Below are positions 13,351 to 27,790 of a stretch of DNA of 64,000 bases, piece after piece. The stretch is taken from assembly GCA_032173965.1 (NCBI GenBank), contig CM063283.1, positions 37,694,243 to 37,758,242 on the forward strand, given 5' to 3'. This DNA comes from Sitta carolinensis. Its lineage: Eukaryota; Chordata; Aves; Passeriformes; Sittidae. A program made the position numbers and the translations under genes. The number at the start of each line of letters is the position of its first letter. Position 1 is the first letter of the stretch. The notes under the pieces were generated by a model that was given only the letters and a program-made list of their open reading frames with translations, was not told the origin of the DNA and searched no databases.

Positions 13351-14919
13351 CTCCCTCCCTTTTTAAATACAGATATAGTTGAAATCCTAAAAAGTTTCAA
13401 ATAACACCAGACAGCAGTGTCAGTTGACTGTATGGAGCTCTTGGAACTTTTAGGCTCACAGTGGTCATGAGATTACTCTAGACATATGAATAAACTCTCC
13501 ATTAACTATAATGAGAGCTTAAAAATTACTTATAGGCTAACACCTACATTGAAACAACTGAATTTTAGGATCAGCTGTTTGAATGGATTTCCTCTTTATT
13601 TGGGTACCTAAATACAGGAATGGTTGGTGTAGGTTATTAAAGCTGTATTTTATTAAAGACAACCAAATCTATGTAACAGCCTTTCCATTTACATTAGATA
13701 GGTAGATTAGATAGGATCCCATAGGATGTATCAAAGAACAAAAAAATGTCTGTTCCAGCAATTAAATTCAGATCTGAATGCTGAGTAATATAGATGTCTT
13801 GACTTCCCTGTGGCCAGCATTTTGCACTAGCTTGTGAGAAGTTCTTGATAAATATTAATAAACTATAAAAGTACTTAAGAAACATATATGTAATAAGATT
13901 CCCTGTAATTATCTCGTTTAAAAATGTGATTGAATAGATACCCAAATCTTTATTAACATTCCATGCATTTCAACAGCTGGATTTGTTTTCAGTGTTGTAT
14001 TTGTATTATTAATAATGTAGAAGATAATTATTGTGTTTACCTTTGTTGTTGTTGTCACTACAGTCTTTGTTGTGTATAAATGTTTTGGGGTAATTCTGTC
14101 TTTTGAGCATCATAAACAGTAACAAATGTTTTTTGATTCACTTACAAATTATAAGAGAAGAGCCATGAAATTTTCCTAACCTTTTCTGCAGCTCAATAAA
14201 TCACAAACAGACAAGAAAGTTAAGCACTGCTTCAGTGGAAAATCAGCAGACAGATGTAGCACACATTCCCCTCAAAATAATTCAGAACCTGTTCCAATTT
14301 ATCAAATGCCTACTTTATCTGTCAAAACAATGTCCTTTCTCAAATAAAGGGCATTGTTTCTGCCGAAAGAAAAAGGTTCTGATGTATTGTTATCTGCAAA
14401 TGGATGGTGGAATAATGGAATAACAGGCAGCATTTCAAGCAAAGAGATCAAAGGGCAGAATACATTACAATTCTTGTTAAAATAAATTAGACTGAAATTG
14501 TAATTTTAATAAAGACATATATAACCTAAACAATATTTTTTCAAGTTCCCAGATCAGCAGAAACAATAAGAAAATCCCTTCAAATATGTAAGCTGATGCA
14601 TTTTTTCCCATTGTGAGAACTTCAGATTTCAGACCTTTAATGTATATTAGCTGGTATCTTGTGCTGACATGACACTATCTTACATTTTCAAAAGAAATAT
14701 AACTGCTTTATTCATTTTTTCCTGTATTTTCATATTACCATCATACTACAAAAGCATTTTTAGATTTATAGATTAAGAATTTCTGTAAGCAAAATTTGGT
14801 ACCTTGAAATCTGCCAGAATAATTTTGGTCTTTAAATGTTCAATTATGTATTATGATATTAATCACAATATAGAATCAAATTCCTCCTTATAAGTAGCCA
14901 TATTTCCAAATTCCACTAA

Positions 14920-15022
14920 TAAAAATAAAATTAAAATTAAATCAAGAATTAAATACTTTTAAATAAAGTTTTTTTATTTTTTTTTATTTTATTTTAAATA
15001 AATAAAACTAAATACTTTTAAA
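14920..15022. repeat. A/T-only low-complexity patch
   Basis: Almost only A and T, with 'taaatacttttaaa' present twice (about 14949 and 15009) around a poly-T/(TTTTA) core. Possibly a small duplication split by simple-repeat growth. Confidence 0.7.
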
Positions 15023-15992
15023 ACCCTATCCTCTCTAGAGGAAATTAGAAAACAACAAAAAAAGTAAACAGTTAATAATTGTCAATTAACCAAACACAGC
15101 CAAGAGTTCTAAGTATTTAGCAGATCTGTTTACTCAAACGTGGTTCTATTATCAAGCCATTGCAATGCTCAGATGTTTTCTTTAACCTCAACATGTCAGA
15201 TATTTATGAAGATTCCTGTAGCCAGCTTGATCCTGAGCTGAACTGTGACAACTTTGCACTGATGTATCTGTCTCCACCATGATTGCATGTGGCTCTTTCA
15301 GTCTTATATTCTTCCATTATTCAATTCTTCTTTATGTAACTGTGACCTCTGTCAGTTATTAGGTTTTTTTCTACTTATGATACATTTTTAATATCACAGA
15401 ATCTTCTAAAAATACGATTGAATCAACTCCTTTAGAAAATTATTCATTTATAATCAGCTAATTACAGCTTCAAAAGTTGGCAATATTTCTTTTTTTTTTT
15501 TTCTAATAAACACTTTACATATACCTCGATATTCATAATCTTTAAAACAGAGTCTCAAACATTCTATGAAAAGAAACCCAAGGATAAGAATCATAGCAAA
15601 GTAAAAATAAGAACATTTTGCTATATGTCCTCTGAGGTCGGATTTCTTTCCAGTCTAAGTTCTTGTTTTGGTGCCATTCCAAGGCAAGGTAAAAAGTGAG
15701 GCCATCATCTTTAAACCTGGACATCTGTTAAAGCTCAGTCGTGCCAGCTCTTGCTCAACTGCGTAAGTAGATGTCTGTGTTTATAAATAGTCCAGCTGAA
15801 ATCAATTAGTCCTTGTACAGTGCAATCCAGCTGATGGGGGATTCTAGAATTTTCCTAATTAACATTAAACTAACTCAGAAAGATTACTGATATCATAACA
15901 AGCTTTGACTGGTGTGAAACTGGGCAGAATTGTGGAGAAGTCATTACATCCCCCATTGCATATCAGCAGTCCCTGGCTCGAGGTAGTTCCTT

Positions 15993-16265
15993 ATGCTTTT
16001 GCTACCACCTCTGTGTGTGAGCATTCTTTGTTCTTTTGCAGGCTGGATTGAACAGTTTAATTCAGAAATTTGTACCAGTGCAACTGATTTTGCCCACATT
16101 ATGCTAGGGAACAGTCACATGAACAAAGCTACTGAAAAGCTGAAGGATGACTGCCAGCTAGTGGGTAGTGAGAAGAAACTGGATGATAGAAATGGTCACT
16201 TCAGCACAGCCCAGATGAGAAGGGGTTGTATATTTCAGTATCAAAGACATACAAGATTGGGATAG
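15993..16265 (+). other. Candidate small ORF or terminal exon, unidentified
   Basis: A 90-codon frame from ATG to TAG. Residues 1-16 are strongly hydrophobic (Met-Leu-Leu-Leu-Pro-Pro start, Cys-Ser-Phe-Ala end) and resemble a signal peptide. The rest is polar and mixed in composition (Trp-Ile-Glu-Gln-Phe, then Lys/Asp/Glu-rich, then Arg-rich). The DNA under the hydrophobic part is also a good pyrimidine tract ending 'ttcttttgcag' at 16041, a textbook splice acceptor, in the same phase. So the real object could be a last exon (16042-16265) with an intron to its left, and the 'signal peptide' a coincidence. I recognise no family. A random frame of this length is common in 64 kb, so this is only a candidate. 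Confidence 0.15.
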
Positions 16266-19200
16266 CATATGCAGACTACAATTCATTGAGAAATGAGACA
16301 TTCTTTTACTTCTCTTTGCTGCTGGAACCATTCAGAACAGCATTAGTTTGTCTTAACCAAGCAATAGACCATTTTTCAGGACAGTTTTGTTGTATTGATC
16401 AAAACAAATTTAAACCAACAGATGAATAGAGAATCTTGCTAGCAGAGTAAATAAACACATGTTACAACAGCTAGACACACATATTCAAGAATCACTTCAA
16501 GATCTTCCTCCTACCTAGGTTTTTAAGAAGTAGTTGACAATAGTTCTATCATTTTATAAACACATAGCTGAAAACTGAAAAATAACTCTGTTTAAGGAAT
16601 TATGAATAGATAAATTTTTACGACTGATATTTACACTCACAAGTTATGAAAATTAAAAACTAAGAGACAACTACAAATGTCATTTTAATTTAATAAAGAT
16701 ATTCTGTAGCTATTGACAAAAGAAAATGGTCATTAAATAAAGATTAATGAGGAAGTGAATTAAATTCAGAGAATGTGAAGATAAAATAAAAAATGTATCT
16801 GGAGAAAACAAACCTTTCTCTTCCAGATATTCTTAATCAAAATCGGAGACAAAACCTAAATTGAAATGGTTAATTAGGACCCAGGCCGAAATCTCTAGAC
16901 AACCAGAATGCCAGCTGAAATTACTGAGGTTTTCAGATGCACAGATGATTAGGAATAGGATGGTCCCAGATCAGTGCAGTTTATACATAGGACCACAATC
17001 TCTTTTGAAATCTGACTTTGGGTTGCTCTGGAAGCAAGCTGGAAGAATAGAAAACATCCAATTTGAATATCAACCATAAACTATCTGAAACCAAAATCAA
17101 CAGAGATACATCAGTGTAAATGGTTGGCAAAGAGTAAATAATTTGCCATAATTCTCTGCAGAGTTGCAGCAGGAACTTTTCCTCAGAGTCATTTATGATG
17201 TTGAGAAAGCAAATTAGGACCTTGTTAACACTGCTCTCTGCTGCCTTGCCCATTACATACTCACCCCCTCTCCATGAAACAAACATAAAAGTGAGACTAA
17301 AAATGAATAGATAATTCCGATGTGATAGCATATTTCCCAGGGGAAAATGACATAACAAAACACAGCAGACTGAGAACTAAACCTAAAATATTTAGGACAT
17401 GCAAAGTACCCCATGTCAAGTGAAAAAAAAAAAATATCAATGAACCCACTAATGATATCTGTGGAACACTTTGAGATTCATGTTTCTATATGACATTATA
17501 CAAAGGAAAATCACACAGGATTTTGGTTTGGCACAGTTTCCTCTCTTTTGACTACATACTTCTTTTGCTTAAGAGAGAATTTTCTCAGCAACAGTTCGAA
17601 AATACAGTGCATAGGAAACAGTGAAAAATTTGTTAATTAAAGTGATCAAGAATAAAAAGGGTACATTCTTTGTGAGAAAGAATGCTCACAGAAAAAAAAA
17701 AAGTTAAGAAAAAATTTGCCTTCTTAAGGAAGTTAAAGTGTTCAGGAAATGTTTTATTCACTGATAGTCAAAAAAACAGGATCTTGCCTTTTTGCAATAC
17801 GAAGTAATGAAGAATAAAATAAATTACATACAAGTGATTTGACAAAGCTCTTCCTAACTGTAATAAAATTTCACAACGTGGTCAAAAACCACATTGCTAT
17901 CTACACTTTCCACTAATATAATTCTGCTCAATTATCATTTTTGCTTTGAAAGCTAGATTCACTTTTTTGCAGATGTGAAAGTAAAATGAAGCCCTATGTG
18001 TAGCTCTGCTTTAAAAAATAAGATCAACAAAGCGGTTTGTGGTTCATATTTCCATCCTCTTCTAACAGAAATTTATAGGAAATCAAGTGTGAAACCAAAT
18101 AGATACATAATATCCTTATTTTCCACTTGATATTCACACGTTGATCTTGTAATTAGGAAAAGAAAATCATGACAGTTTAATTTTGTTTCTCTCAGGAAAA
18201 TTACTTGAGGAATACAAAGACCTGTATGCAGTTATTAATTTAGAAGGTAACTGTGGCTAATACTTAGATGAACATTCAGGCTTATGAAATCTTGATCTTG
18301 TCTGCTAAGTAGCTTTGCAAAAGGTAGTCTCAAATAGAGCTCTTTTTCCATATGTCATTTAGCTTGAAAATAAAAACCAACTTATTTCATTTACATTTCA
18401 ACAAATTATGTTGATTTTGGTAGTATATAGTATCAAATTAAATTGCTACACATCATATTTTTCTCCAAAGTTAAAATTAATTATCACATTGAGTAGATTG
18501 TTAAACATACAGTAAAAATGACAATTTAAACATGAAATATTTCAAGCTTAATTAAAAAAAGGTTATGAATAACTTCCCATTTGGACTGTTATACAGTTCT
18601 TTATCATTTGAGATACACATCAAAACATGAAAATAAAAACTATGGATCTTCCAGTCTAATACACAGCTTACAGTAAAGGGAACTTTGAATATCCCCTTAG
18701 AGATTTCGGCAATGATTTTCCACTCCATTACACCAATTTCATACTGGGGTAAGTCCATTGATGTCAATGGTGTTACATCAGCTTAAAAACAATATGACAG
18801 AATAGAAGATCAAGGTTATTCAAGCTCTTATTTATGGTTATGGAAAATTACACACGTCTGATGTACATAACAAGACTCTGTTGTTTCGTATTTCTTTGAT
18901 AATGAAAATGTCCTCATATACAAAAAGGCAGAAAACTGAAGTTGAAACATAACAGATATTTACCAGCTAAACATACATAGGTGTAGACAGCAAATACTGG
19001 TTGTAAAATAACCATGCAAGATGACAGCTGCTCAGCTATACTAAAATTAAATGTGAGGAAAGTTTGAATAGAAAGAATTTTCAGAATTTATGAATTCTTA
19101 GAGAACCATAAAGCAGGAAGCTAATGAGTTTGAAGTTTTAATTACTTCTGCAGTATTAGTAGTTTATATTTATTTATTTACCTTAGTAATATTTTTTGTT

Positions 19201-19894
19201 TATTTTATATTTCTAGAAATGTAACCAGACTGATTATTGAGAATTTGTGAAATAAGTTGCTCTTGAAATAATAGCCACACAAGTAAGATTGTTGTCATAG
19301 TCACAAAGTTAGCTACAAAAGACAGTCTCCTTTCTGGCTCATAAAATTGGTTTCACTGGCTGAATTTTCATCATAGCTATTTACCTGAAAGCAGTCTGGA
19401 TCTTTAGTTACTTCTAATACACAGTGCTGCCCAAAGTCACCACCAAGATGTTTGCACAACCTGTCTGGCATGTTGCAGAGCATATCTGAGCTTTCTGTGA
19501 AAAACACTTTGATGTCTGTGGTGGGGAATCAACTTCTCTTTTCTTCTAGGTGCTATTTTCTTCCACAAGAGCAGAGGAGATAGAGGCGCAGGATTCTCCC
19601 TCTCCTTGTTCATGCTACGAGTAATGCTGGGAGGACTGTAAACCCTTAGGGACCTGCAGATTTTCCCACAAAGCTTTGTAAGAAACATACACAGAGAGTC
19701 AACATGGATGAGTAGCTGTTTTATTCTTAAGCAGAACTGGGTATCTTGTATTCATGGAAACCTGGGTTGCCTCATTTAATTCTTCCAGATTTTTTTCCTA
19801 CTAATGTAATACCTAGCAATACCTTCACTAATCTTGTATTTGTGCAGTAATCTTTTGCCTAAGAACACTTTGCATTTTTACTTACTGAATTATA

Positions 19895-19932
<38 letters not shown>

Positions 19933-21487
19933 CATTCTAATGCCAAAACCTCCTTATATCCTCTTCCTCTGCATCTTGGTGTCATTTATACAGTACGACC
20001 CATTGATTGAGAGCAAGTGCTCTTAAATAATCAAAATCACTAACAAAAAATGGAGACAGGCTTAGGTCATTCTCTTCTCATTTTTCTCTTTCCTTCATTT
20101 TTCCAATATTATTGTGATGCTCTCTTTAACACTTTGTGAGTAGTTTTCCAACTAAGGCATTTTTTGCTGCAGGAAAACATGGCATGGGATTATGTTAACA
20201 GCTCAAAATTTGCCCCAGTCACTACCTTTTAATTTTCACAAAGCCTGCTCTCTTGGAAAAGGAGAAATGATATATTGTTTGAAGATAAATATGTGAAATT
20301 TTTTCTTGTCGCCTTAATATTATAATTTTTTTTTTTTATGTGGCTGGATTTTGCACCAGGGGTTTTATTTACTTTACGGCTGTAAACTGATACGAGCTTG
20401 GAATTCTATTATTACAAAGAATTGTGAGTAAAGCTACCATATAAATGCAGCAGTATCCACTAGCTGCTGTATTTTCTTCTGAAATACTTTGGAAAACAGA
20501 CAATGGGTATATTTTATCTGGGTATAAAATACTTTTACTTTATAAATCTTCACATTTCAGCTTTTAAATTTAGTGGTTTACAGGGTAGGTATCTACTTAT
20601 TGGGAGGAACCCAAATTTATTTGCCTAAACGTACATATATAATACCATCCAAAATAGAAGACCTAGGTTATCACACTCAACTTTTAGCTTCAGAAAGTAT
20701 TTATTTCCAGTACATTCTTTGTCATATCTTCCCTGAGTAAAATGAAGCTTGGACATGTAGATCACATGTAGACTGATACACTGTAAGTACTAAATTAAGG
20801 TTTTTTGAATCTATGCTTGAACTCAAAATAAATAGCAGATTAATTTAACTGAGGTATCAAAAAACCCCCAAACAAGCAAAAACCAATCCTTAAACCTTAA
20901 ATACTGTTGAAAGAAACAAAAAACTAAACAGTAGTAAAAAACTTAATAACTGAATGTATAAAAAGTTGAAAAATATTAATGTCAACAAATGACACAAGTC
21001 TATAAAAATATACCACAGAGAACTTGGATATGAATATATATATATTGATTTTAAAAATACTTTGATTTAGTATAAAAGAATGGATAGTTTCTTGTTTCTC
21101 CTGAGTAAAAGGGAGGCTAAATCAGACAGGACCGTCTGTCAGATCTTTTATCCTGTTACAGACTTATTTCAGGTTGAACTGAGCCACCTTCTGGAAAGGT
21201 CTGTCTTTCTTCTATTTAGAATTAAAATAGCCAAGTCTCCTACACCACCAGCTAACATTCAGATGGTCACAGTTCACTAAGATTAAGTCTATCTTGTCTA
21301 TTCTCCTACTCCGATTGTTTCATAGAGTTTTAATCTTGAGCTTCAAAAATTACATCAGTGGGGTAAAAGTAGATTGCCAAAACATTACTTCATTACTTCC
21401 TGGATTAGCTCATTGATCAGTGTTTTTATCAATGAAAGATTAACAGTTATCAAGGTCTCCAAAATTTTTTTTCTTATTTACCCCTTT
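16266..21487. other. AT-rich noncoding stretch
   Basis: Nothing recognised. The minus-strand frame at 16981-17358 (125 codons) is the longest here and shows no motif or coding-like codon use. A (TTTTG)n microsatellite lies at about 19899-19932. Confidence 0.55.
19899..19932. repeat. (TTTTG)n microsatellite
   Basis: T7 followed by about five TTTTG units. Confidence 0.9.
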
Positions 21488-21838
21488 GCAATCATTGACA
21501 GTCTGAGAATTGGGGCTGTTCAGCCTGAAGAAGGGAAGGCTCCAGGAAGACCTTATAGAAGCTAAGAACAGGCTGGAAAGGAACTCTTTCAAGGGCATGT
21601 AGTAATAGAACAAGGGGAATGGCTTAAGACTGAAAGAGAATAGATTTAGATTAGTTGTGGGGAAGAAATTCTTTCTGTGAGCCACTGGAACAGGTTGCCC
21701 AAAAATTGTGGACATCTTGTTCCTGGAAGTGTTTAAGGCCAGGCTGGATGGGGCTTTGAGTAACTCCTGTTTAGAGGAAGGTGACCCCGCCCTTGGCAGG
21801 GGGATTGGGGTACTTTCCAATCCAAGCTATTCTATAAA
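21488..21838 (+). mobile_element. CR1 LINE 3' end (truncated)
   Basis: Plus-strand order matches the end of a CR1 element: 'ctgttcagcctgaagaaggg', a block near 21536 for the 'gacct...atagaag' region, 'actggaacaggttgccca' near 21685, 'aggccaggctggatggggct' near 21737, and a final 'ccaatccaagctattctat' at 21819-21837. It lacks the 8-bp terminal repeats seen in young copies. The 126-codon minus-strand frame over it is an antisense artefact. This is a 5'-truncated, old copy. Confidence 0.85.
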
Positions 21839-24800
21839 TCTCCAGAAGAGTTTGAGGGTTAGTTTTGCTTTGATATTAGTATAAAATAAACTATTTCTAT
21901 GGTTGGTCAGCTTCAGGTATCGGAAAAATAAAGTTTTGAACATCATTTTTGATGAAGATAAGTTTGTAAACTGTGGTGTTTTTCCTTGGCTGTCTGTCAG
22001 AAGCTTATTCATCTGCTCTCTCACATCCTGAACAGCATGGTGAGAAAAAGAGATACATGAGTGGAAGCAAAGAGAAGGAGAGAAGAGAGAGAAGTAAAAG
22101 GAGTTTAGGCTACTGATAAGTTATAGAGTTCTTACAAAGTGAGAAATTGAGGCTCTTGGCCCATGGGATTTTAAGCCAATATTTCCAACAGCACAGGAGA
22201 GTGTCCTTCCTACAACACACAGTGCAGGAGTTATGGACAAGGATATGTGAAGTATGGTGAGCACTTACTACACTTCTGTTGAAGCTCTATTGCTCTCTTG
22301 GGGAAAATTATTCTCATAGAAGTTAGGACATGATTCTTGTTTTAGTAGTTACGACACATGCCCTGGAACTGTATATAAGAATTTAATTCTTTTCTTCTGG
22401 ATGGTTTATATATTTTATAAACAAATAATTTTGGCTGCAAAACAAAAATACTCCTTCAAATTCAAAAGCATTCAAAGGAGACCAAAATGTTTGGTAAAGT
22501 CTCTTTTACAAGGTGTATAAGTAATCCTCTGCCAGATCCAAAATCATGGATAAGTAATGTACTTTTTGTGACACTTGAACTAAATTAAAGGACTCTCTAG
22601 ATCCTTTGCATTTACTACATGATAGCTATTCAGTATTAAATAGCATGGACTATTTTTCATGTTTACTGTGGAACCATGAGATCATGTGGATTGAAAGACT
22701 TTTCTGCAGAATTGTGTTCCCTAATTATTACTTATTTTTTATTAATTTTTTTTCTGTGTCTTTCTTCAGTTCTTGCAAGACCTTCAGATAAGCACAATAA
22801 CATTAAAAATGCTTAGGCAGTATGCAAAACCTGCAGAAGTTATGGGAATATTCTTACTGATTTCAGTGGCTTTGTTTGCACTTAAAAGACATGCAAGGTG
22901 AAGTCCATCATTCATTCGTATGTGTCAATATGGGATATTTCTTTGAATGAGTAGACATATTCAGATATTTTAATGCTAGTGTTCCCGATAAATTAACCTC
23001 ATCTCTTTTCTGTGCTACGAGACAATTTCATCAAGTCAAATCATATGTTCAGTCAGCACAAAGCATTCTTCATCTTCCTTATATAATATATTTAAGGCTA
23101 GACAATTGCTTTATGTCTTTTCAATTTTGTATTTCTCCTGTTAAAGCGCTGTTTGTCTTAATACATATTGAGTCCAAAACTGCAGAATTGTCTCTGAGTC
23201 ACTATAAACAAGAAATTATAAACTTGTCTCTTAAAAACACATTCTTTATTTTAGTAACACAGGAATAAGACATTCATAACATCCCCTTCTTATCTCCTTG
23301 AGCAGATTTATCTTATCTCCTTGAGCAGTGTAGGTTTGTTAAATTTTTAGAGAATGTAGTTCAAAATAGAGTAAAAAAGTGGTTAAAACCAACAGTGAAC
23401 ATCTTTCTCATATCTTTTGTGTAAACCAGTGCCATGCACTTGCATGTTCAGGAGAGCTTTTTCAAATGGGACAAACTGAGTACTTTCAACTCTTTTGTGA
23501 ACTGGTGCTTCAAAATTTCCCTATATGTTTTCTTCTCAATGTATACACTTTTTTTTCCTGGAAGATGAGTTAAATCAAGTTTTTAATCCATCAATAAATT
23601 GACTTTGTTCACACAGTTACATATTGTAAGCTTTTCATTTTAGTTATTTGGTTGTTATTCATTTTATTAATTCCACCAATGGGAATTCAGAAATGGGAAA
23701 ATATTCTTCCAGCTCAAATCAACAAGAAAACTTTTAAATATAATTTTTGCAACCAAACATCTTGCAGAATTTTTATTAATAAATATTTGCCTATTTCATC
23801 CTCAAGATTTTAACACTCTAAGGTTTATTATATTTCTTCTTAAAAGGCATTTGGAATTTAAAATAAAATTTTATGTTTAAAAAAAAAAAATGTACCTTAC
23901 AAATGTCTTATTTCAATAATTATAAAGTTTATTTGAGTTGTTTTTTCAGTTTTCAGAGGCTTACTTGATTCTCACACAATTTTGTACTGCTCACATGACT
24001 AAGGGAACAGGTAACAAGTATATCTTTGAGAATTTTCACAAATATAGCACAGTCATAAAAACGAATAAAGTTTACCCAATACTTCCAGCATTACTCTCTG
24101 GCTCTCTAATGCTGTATCTAATGCCAGCTTGAAACTAATTTTGAATATCAAGACATAGACATTGGCAATCTTAATTTTAATCTCATCTACTGATTCTGTT
24201 CTCAACTTTATTTCATATTCCTTCTGATTTTTTTCAGAAAATCTGAATTTTTTTTCTTAATTTACCTCTCAAAATTTCAGTATTCTTTGACCTTGAATAT
24301 ACTATACTATTTCAAAGTTTCCATGTTTCCTCTACTTTCTAATTAAACCATATTTTTGCTATATTTTTCCTCATAATGCACTTCTCCCCTCTTCCATTTT
24401 AGCAATACAGTTTTCATTACTTTCTTTTGTCTCAGTTAAGAAAAAATATCAAAATTCTCAACAGTTTCTGAAAAACTTTTTAAAACTAAATGTGTTTCTT
24501 ACCTCCTCCTTAGCTGGCACTCCTTTTGTTTTTGTATAAAGAATGAAGTGTTTTCTAAATGACTTAAAATTATTCTCTTTATGAGGTAACATCACCCATC
24601 TCAAGGTAATTTTCTTAGTTCACAAGTACTCCAGTTAAAGTGTGACAGCAATTACTCAAAACCAGGTAACAGGTCTGGCTGTGGGTCCTCCTAAGAACAA
24701 TTTATCTTCTCGAAAAACACGTTTTTCAAGAGGACTCCTCTTTTCAAGAGGATCCCTTTCCTCTTTTTTTTTTTTTTTTTTTTTTTGTTTTGTTTTTTTT

Positions 24801-27165
24801 GTTTTGTTTTGTTTTGTTTTGTTTTCAGCAGAGAAAAGACTTGATACAATTGCTCACACTTCAGCATGAATTGACATTTGAAATCACTGGTAAGGACCTT
24901 GTGTAGTCCTATGCTGTTCACATAGCTCTTCTCTAGTCTGTCATCCAATGCAAAAGTCTCAAACATTTTTTCACCAACATCTGACACATACTTTAGGCAG
25001 TTTTAAAAAGATCATGGTCCAAACACTGGCTCAAAATTGACATCTACCTTTCGTCAGGTTATTTGGCAATACTGACTGAAATCTGGACTCGAGTTTCTGG
25101 TATCATTTCTTGATTTTTTATTTTATGTTTCATTCCAAATTGCTGCCTTACAGTCGATATTTAGACAATATTCTTCCAATGCATTTACAAACAACAAGCT
25201 CTCACAAACTGGGAACAACATCCTGACACCATGAAATTAAAAAGGGATGAGATTTATAGTTCCTGAAATTCAGCACAGAAATCAGTTGCTTAAACAGAGA
25301 TATCTGGTGAAGTGTGAGATAACCGAGGGCATCTAACCTGACTTGCAGTTCCTCACCATAAGCACACACAAGTTTCTCACAGATCCTGTGTGTTATGTAC
25401 CGGCTGCGTGCACAACACCTCAGATGTCATGTGTCATTTCAGATGGTTCTCACCATGTATGCTTCAGAAACTTAATCACACCACGTCAGATGTGTAGGTA
25501 AAACCCACCTTCTGTGTATTTATTAAAACTTGTCCAAATCATGAACAATAAACATTAAAAATAATTCTAGGAAGTTCGTGTAAGATCCCCCTTAAAAGCA
25601 CATACCCATAGTTCAATTATTCTTTATGTGGTGATGGTACAAAGGTTAGTTTTATCTGTATTGAAATTAAGTGATTATGCTCTCACACTCTTCTTCCGAA
25701 GTCAGCTATTGGTTAGATCTGAACATTTTGGTTTAAATTAGTACTTTTCCTATGTACTTAATCAGAAAGTGACTTGAAACAAGGGAGTGAAATTATGATT
25801 ACCTTTTTTTTTCAAATTTAATTAGAAATCCCATGGAGTCAGCATGCCCATAACCTTGAGGGAGGGACTCATTCATATCAGTTAGCAACAAGCCATCTGG
25901 TCCCTTTAGAAGAAACATTGATAGTTTCAAGCTTCCTGGGCTAGAGGAAGGGACTGTGGTCTTATTTATTTATTGAGAGAGATGCAAATATCACTTTATA
26001 ACTAGAATCATACTGTTTGTGCAGCTTTTCTTAAAACTTCACTTTGGAGAAAGATTTATGAGCATTATGTATCCAAAGGTTATTCCAAGTCCAGGTATGG
26101 CCTGACAAGTTCATAAAAAAGGAAATTTACAGGAGGTAGGCCACCTCCCTTACAAGCACTGCCTCTGAGATTGTCACACCCATGAGGTCGTCACTGCCCC
26201 TTCACCATTCCCAAGAGGTTTGTGAGCTCTGGCATCAAGACCAGGAACCTGATTGGTTTGTGTCAAGGCAGAACTGGTGATACAGAGATATGTCAGCTCA
26301 CTGGTGCTAGCAGCCTTTGATGCAAAGGAAGAAAATAATTCCTTGTGATTTGATTGCTTCTATTTTTGTCTCATGTAGAGATAATATTTGAATTTTATTC
26401 TCCCTAATGCATCTGTATTTATCAGGGTTTATGTGTATTATAGCATCACTGCACCCATAGGAAAAAGCAATGACAAACAATTTCTAAATATTTTTTTTCC
26501 AAAGCAAGCAAACAAATGAGCAAGAAAGATCTCTCCAGAATCTTCTTATATTTTATGTAGCTGGAGAAGAAAGAAGTTCTTACAGAAACTCTGGTGATTA
26601 ATCAAAGTCAGAACATTTATTTACTTTATGTCTGTTAAGATGTAAATATATGAATTCTTAATATAACTCAGTAAAGTATTTGGTTGATGCAAAACTGGGT
26701 GCCAGATTCAACAGTCACCAAAGTCCAGGATCTGTCCAATTTTACTGCTTAATATCTATCCCTATTTTCATTATTAAAAGCTTCTTTTTTTGTGTTTCAA
26801 TAGATAATCTTATGTATCACAGTACAAAATAACTATTACACTTTGATTTTTTAAGTATTTCAGACTTAATTCTAGCTAAGAGAAAGTTGTCAAATTTCTG
26901 CTGCAAAACCTTTATTCCTGATGACAATGATTATACAAGAAATAATTAATCTTCTACACCCTAAGATGAGAACATATATTTCTTTCCCAATAAAGTAAAT
27001 ATGGTAGAGGAATCACAGTAATGTGTGTGGCACACCGGGACAGTTTGGCCCTACAATACAGTGTCCCAAAGCATTTGGGCTGCAGAGAGCCACTGCAAAG
27101 CTCTGGGGGTGTGCAGAAAGGATTGCTAACTCACATGGACACTTTAAAATAAATAACATCCCCCA
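21839..27165. other. AT-rich noncoding stretch
   Basis: No gene or identified transposon. There is a small direct duplication at 23289-23328 ('cttatctccttgagcag' twice, 23 bp apart) and a poly-T/(TTTTG) tract at 24764-24825. A moderately GC-rich patch at 25320-25500 and another at 26080-26300 look like diverged repeats that I cannot name. Confidence 0.5.
24764..24825. repeat. Poly-T plus (TTTTG)n
   Basis: T23 followed by G-interrupted T runs that settle into a TTTTG period. The minus-strand 98-codon frame here is a Lys-rich artefact of this tract. Confidence 0.9.
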
Positions 27166-27215
27166 AAAAAACTACCTCCCCCAGAAAAAAACAACCAAAA
27201 ACCAACAAACAAAAG

Positions 27216-27258
<43 letters not shown>
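27166..27258. repeat. A/C-rich tract with 37-bp poly-A
   Basis: An A/C-rich lead-in is followed by an uninterrupted run of 37 A at 27222-27258, the longest A run in the window. Confidence 0.9.
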
Positions 27259-27260
<2 letters not shown>

Positions 27261-27369
27261 AACAAAATAAAATCCGAAAAAGCCAACAGAAAAACCCCAT
27301 CTCCCCATCTGTATATATTTGAGGCCCCTCAGGCCAAACACAAATTTACAGGAAGGTGCATGCAGCCTC

Positions 27370-27790
27370 TGTGGGTAGGCTTCATCTCCCTAACTAGATA
27401 GGAAACCCTTGAACAAACCAGACACACACAATTCCATGGCCCTGGATGGGTTACACCACGAGCCCCAAGGGAACAGGCTAATGTCATTGTTAGGTTCCTC
27501 TTGATTATCTTGGAATGGTTATGATAAACAGGAGAGATTCTTGAAGACTGGAAGAGAGAAAATGTTTCTCTTGACTTCAGTGGAAAAAGAAAGCTCAGGA
27601 TTACAGGCTGGTTTGCCTCACTACTGTCCCTGGGAAAATCATTGGGAATATCTTTCTGGAAAGCATACAAATACATGAAGGAAAAGCAGGATTTTTCTTC
27701 AAAGTCAGTGTGGATTTAGAAAAAGGTAATCATGTTCAATCAACCTGATAGGCTTCTACAATGAAGTGATAGATTGGTGGGCACAGAGAA
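27370..27790 (+). mobile_element. CR1 LINE ORF2 fragment
   Basis: On the plus strand, blocks typical of the CR1 reverse-transcriptase region appear in order: a 'gactggaagagagaa' block, 'aggattacaggctggtttgc', a 'ctgggaaaatcattggga' block, 'gtcagtgtggatttag' near 27703, and 'gataggcttctacaatgaag' near 27747. Multiple stops and frameshifts; non-functional. Ends are approximate. Confidence 0.65.

Larger units (their letters stand above)
11746..15992. other. AT-rich noncoding stretch
   Basis: No gene or identified transposon. It includes a T-rich run (13324-13350) and an A/T-only patch (14920-15022). Open frames are 60-83 codons and unremarkable. Confidence 0.55.

Noticed and set aside
21440..21820. 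126-codon minus-strand frame
   Set aside because: Antisense of a plus-strand CR1 3' end; the same kind of frame appears over CR1 ends generally.
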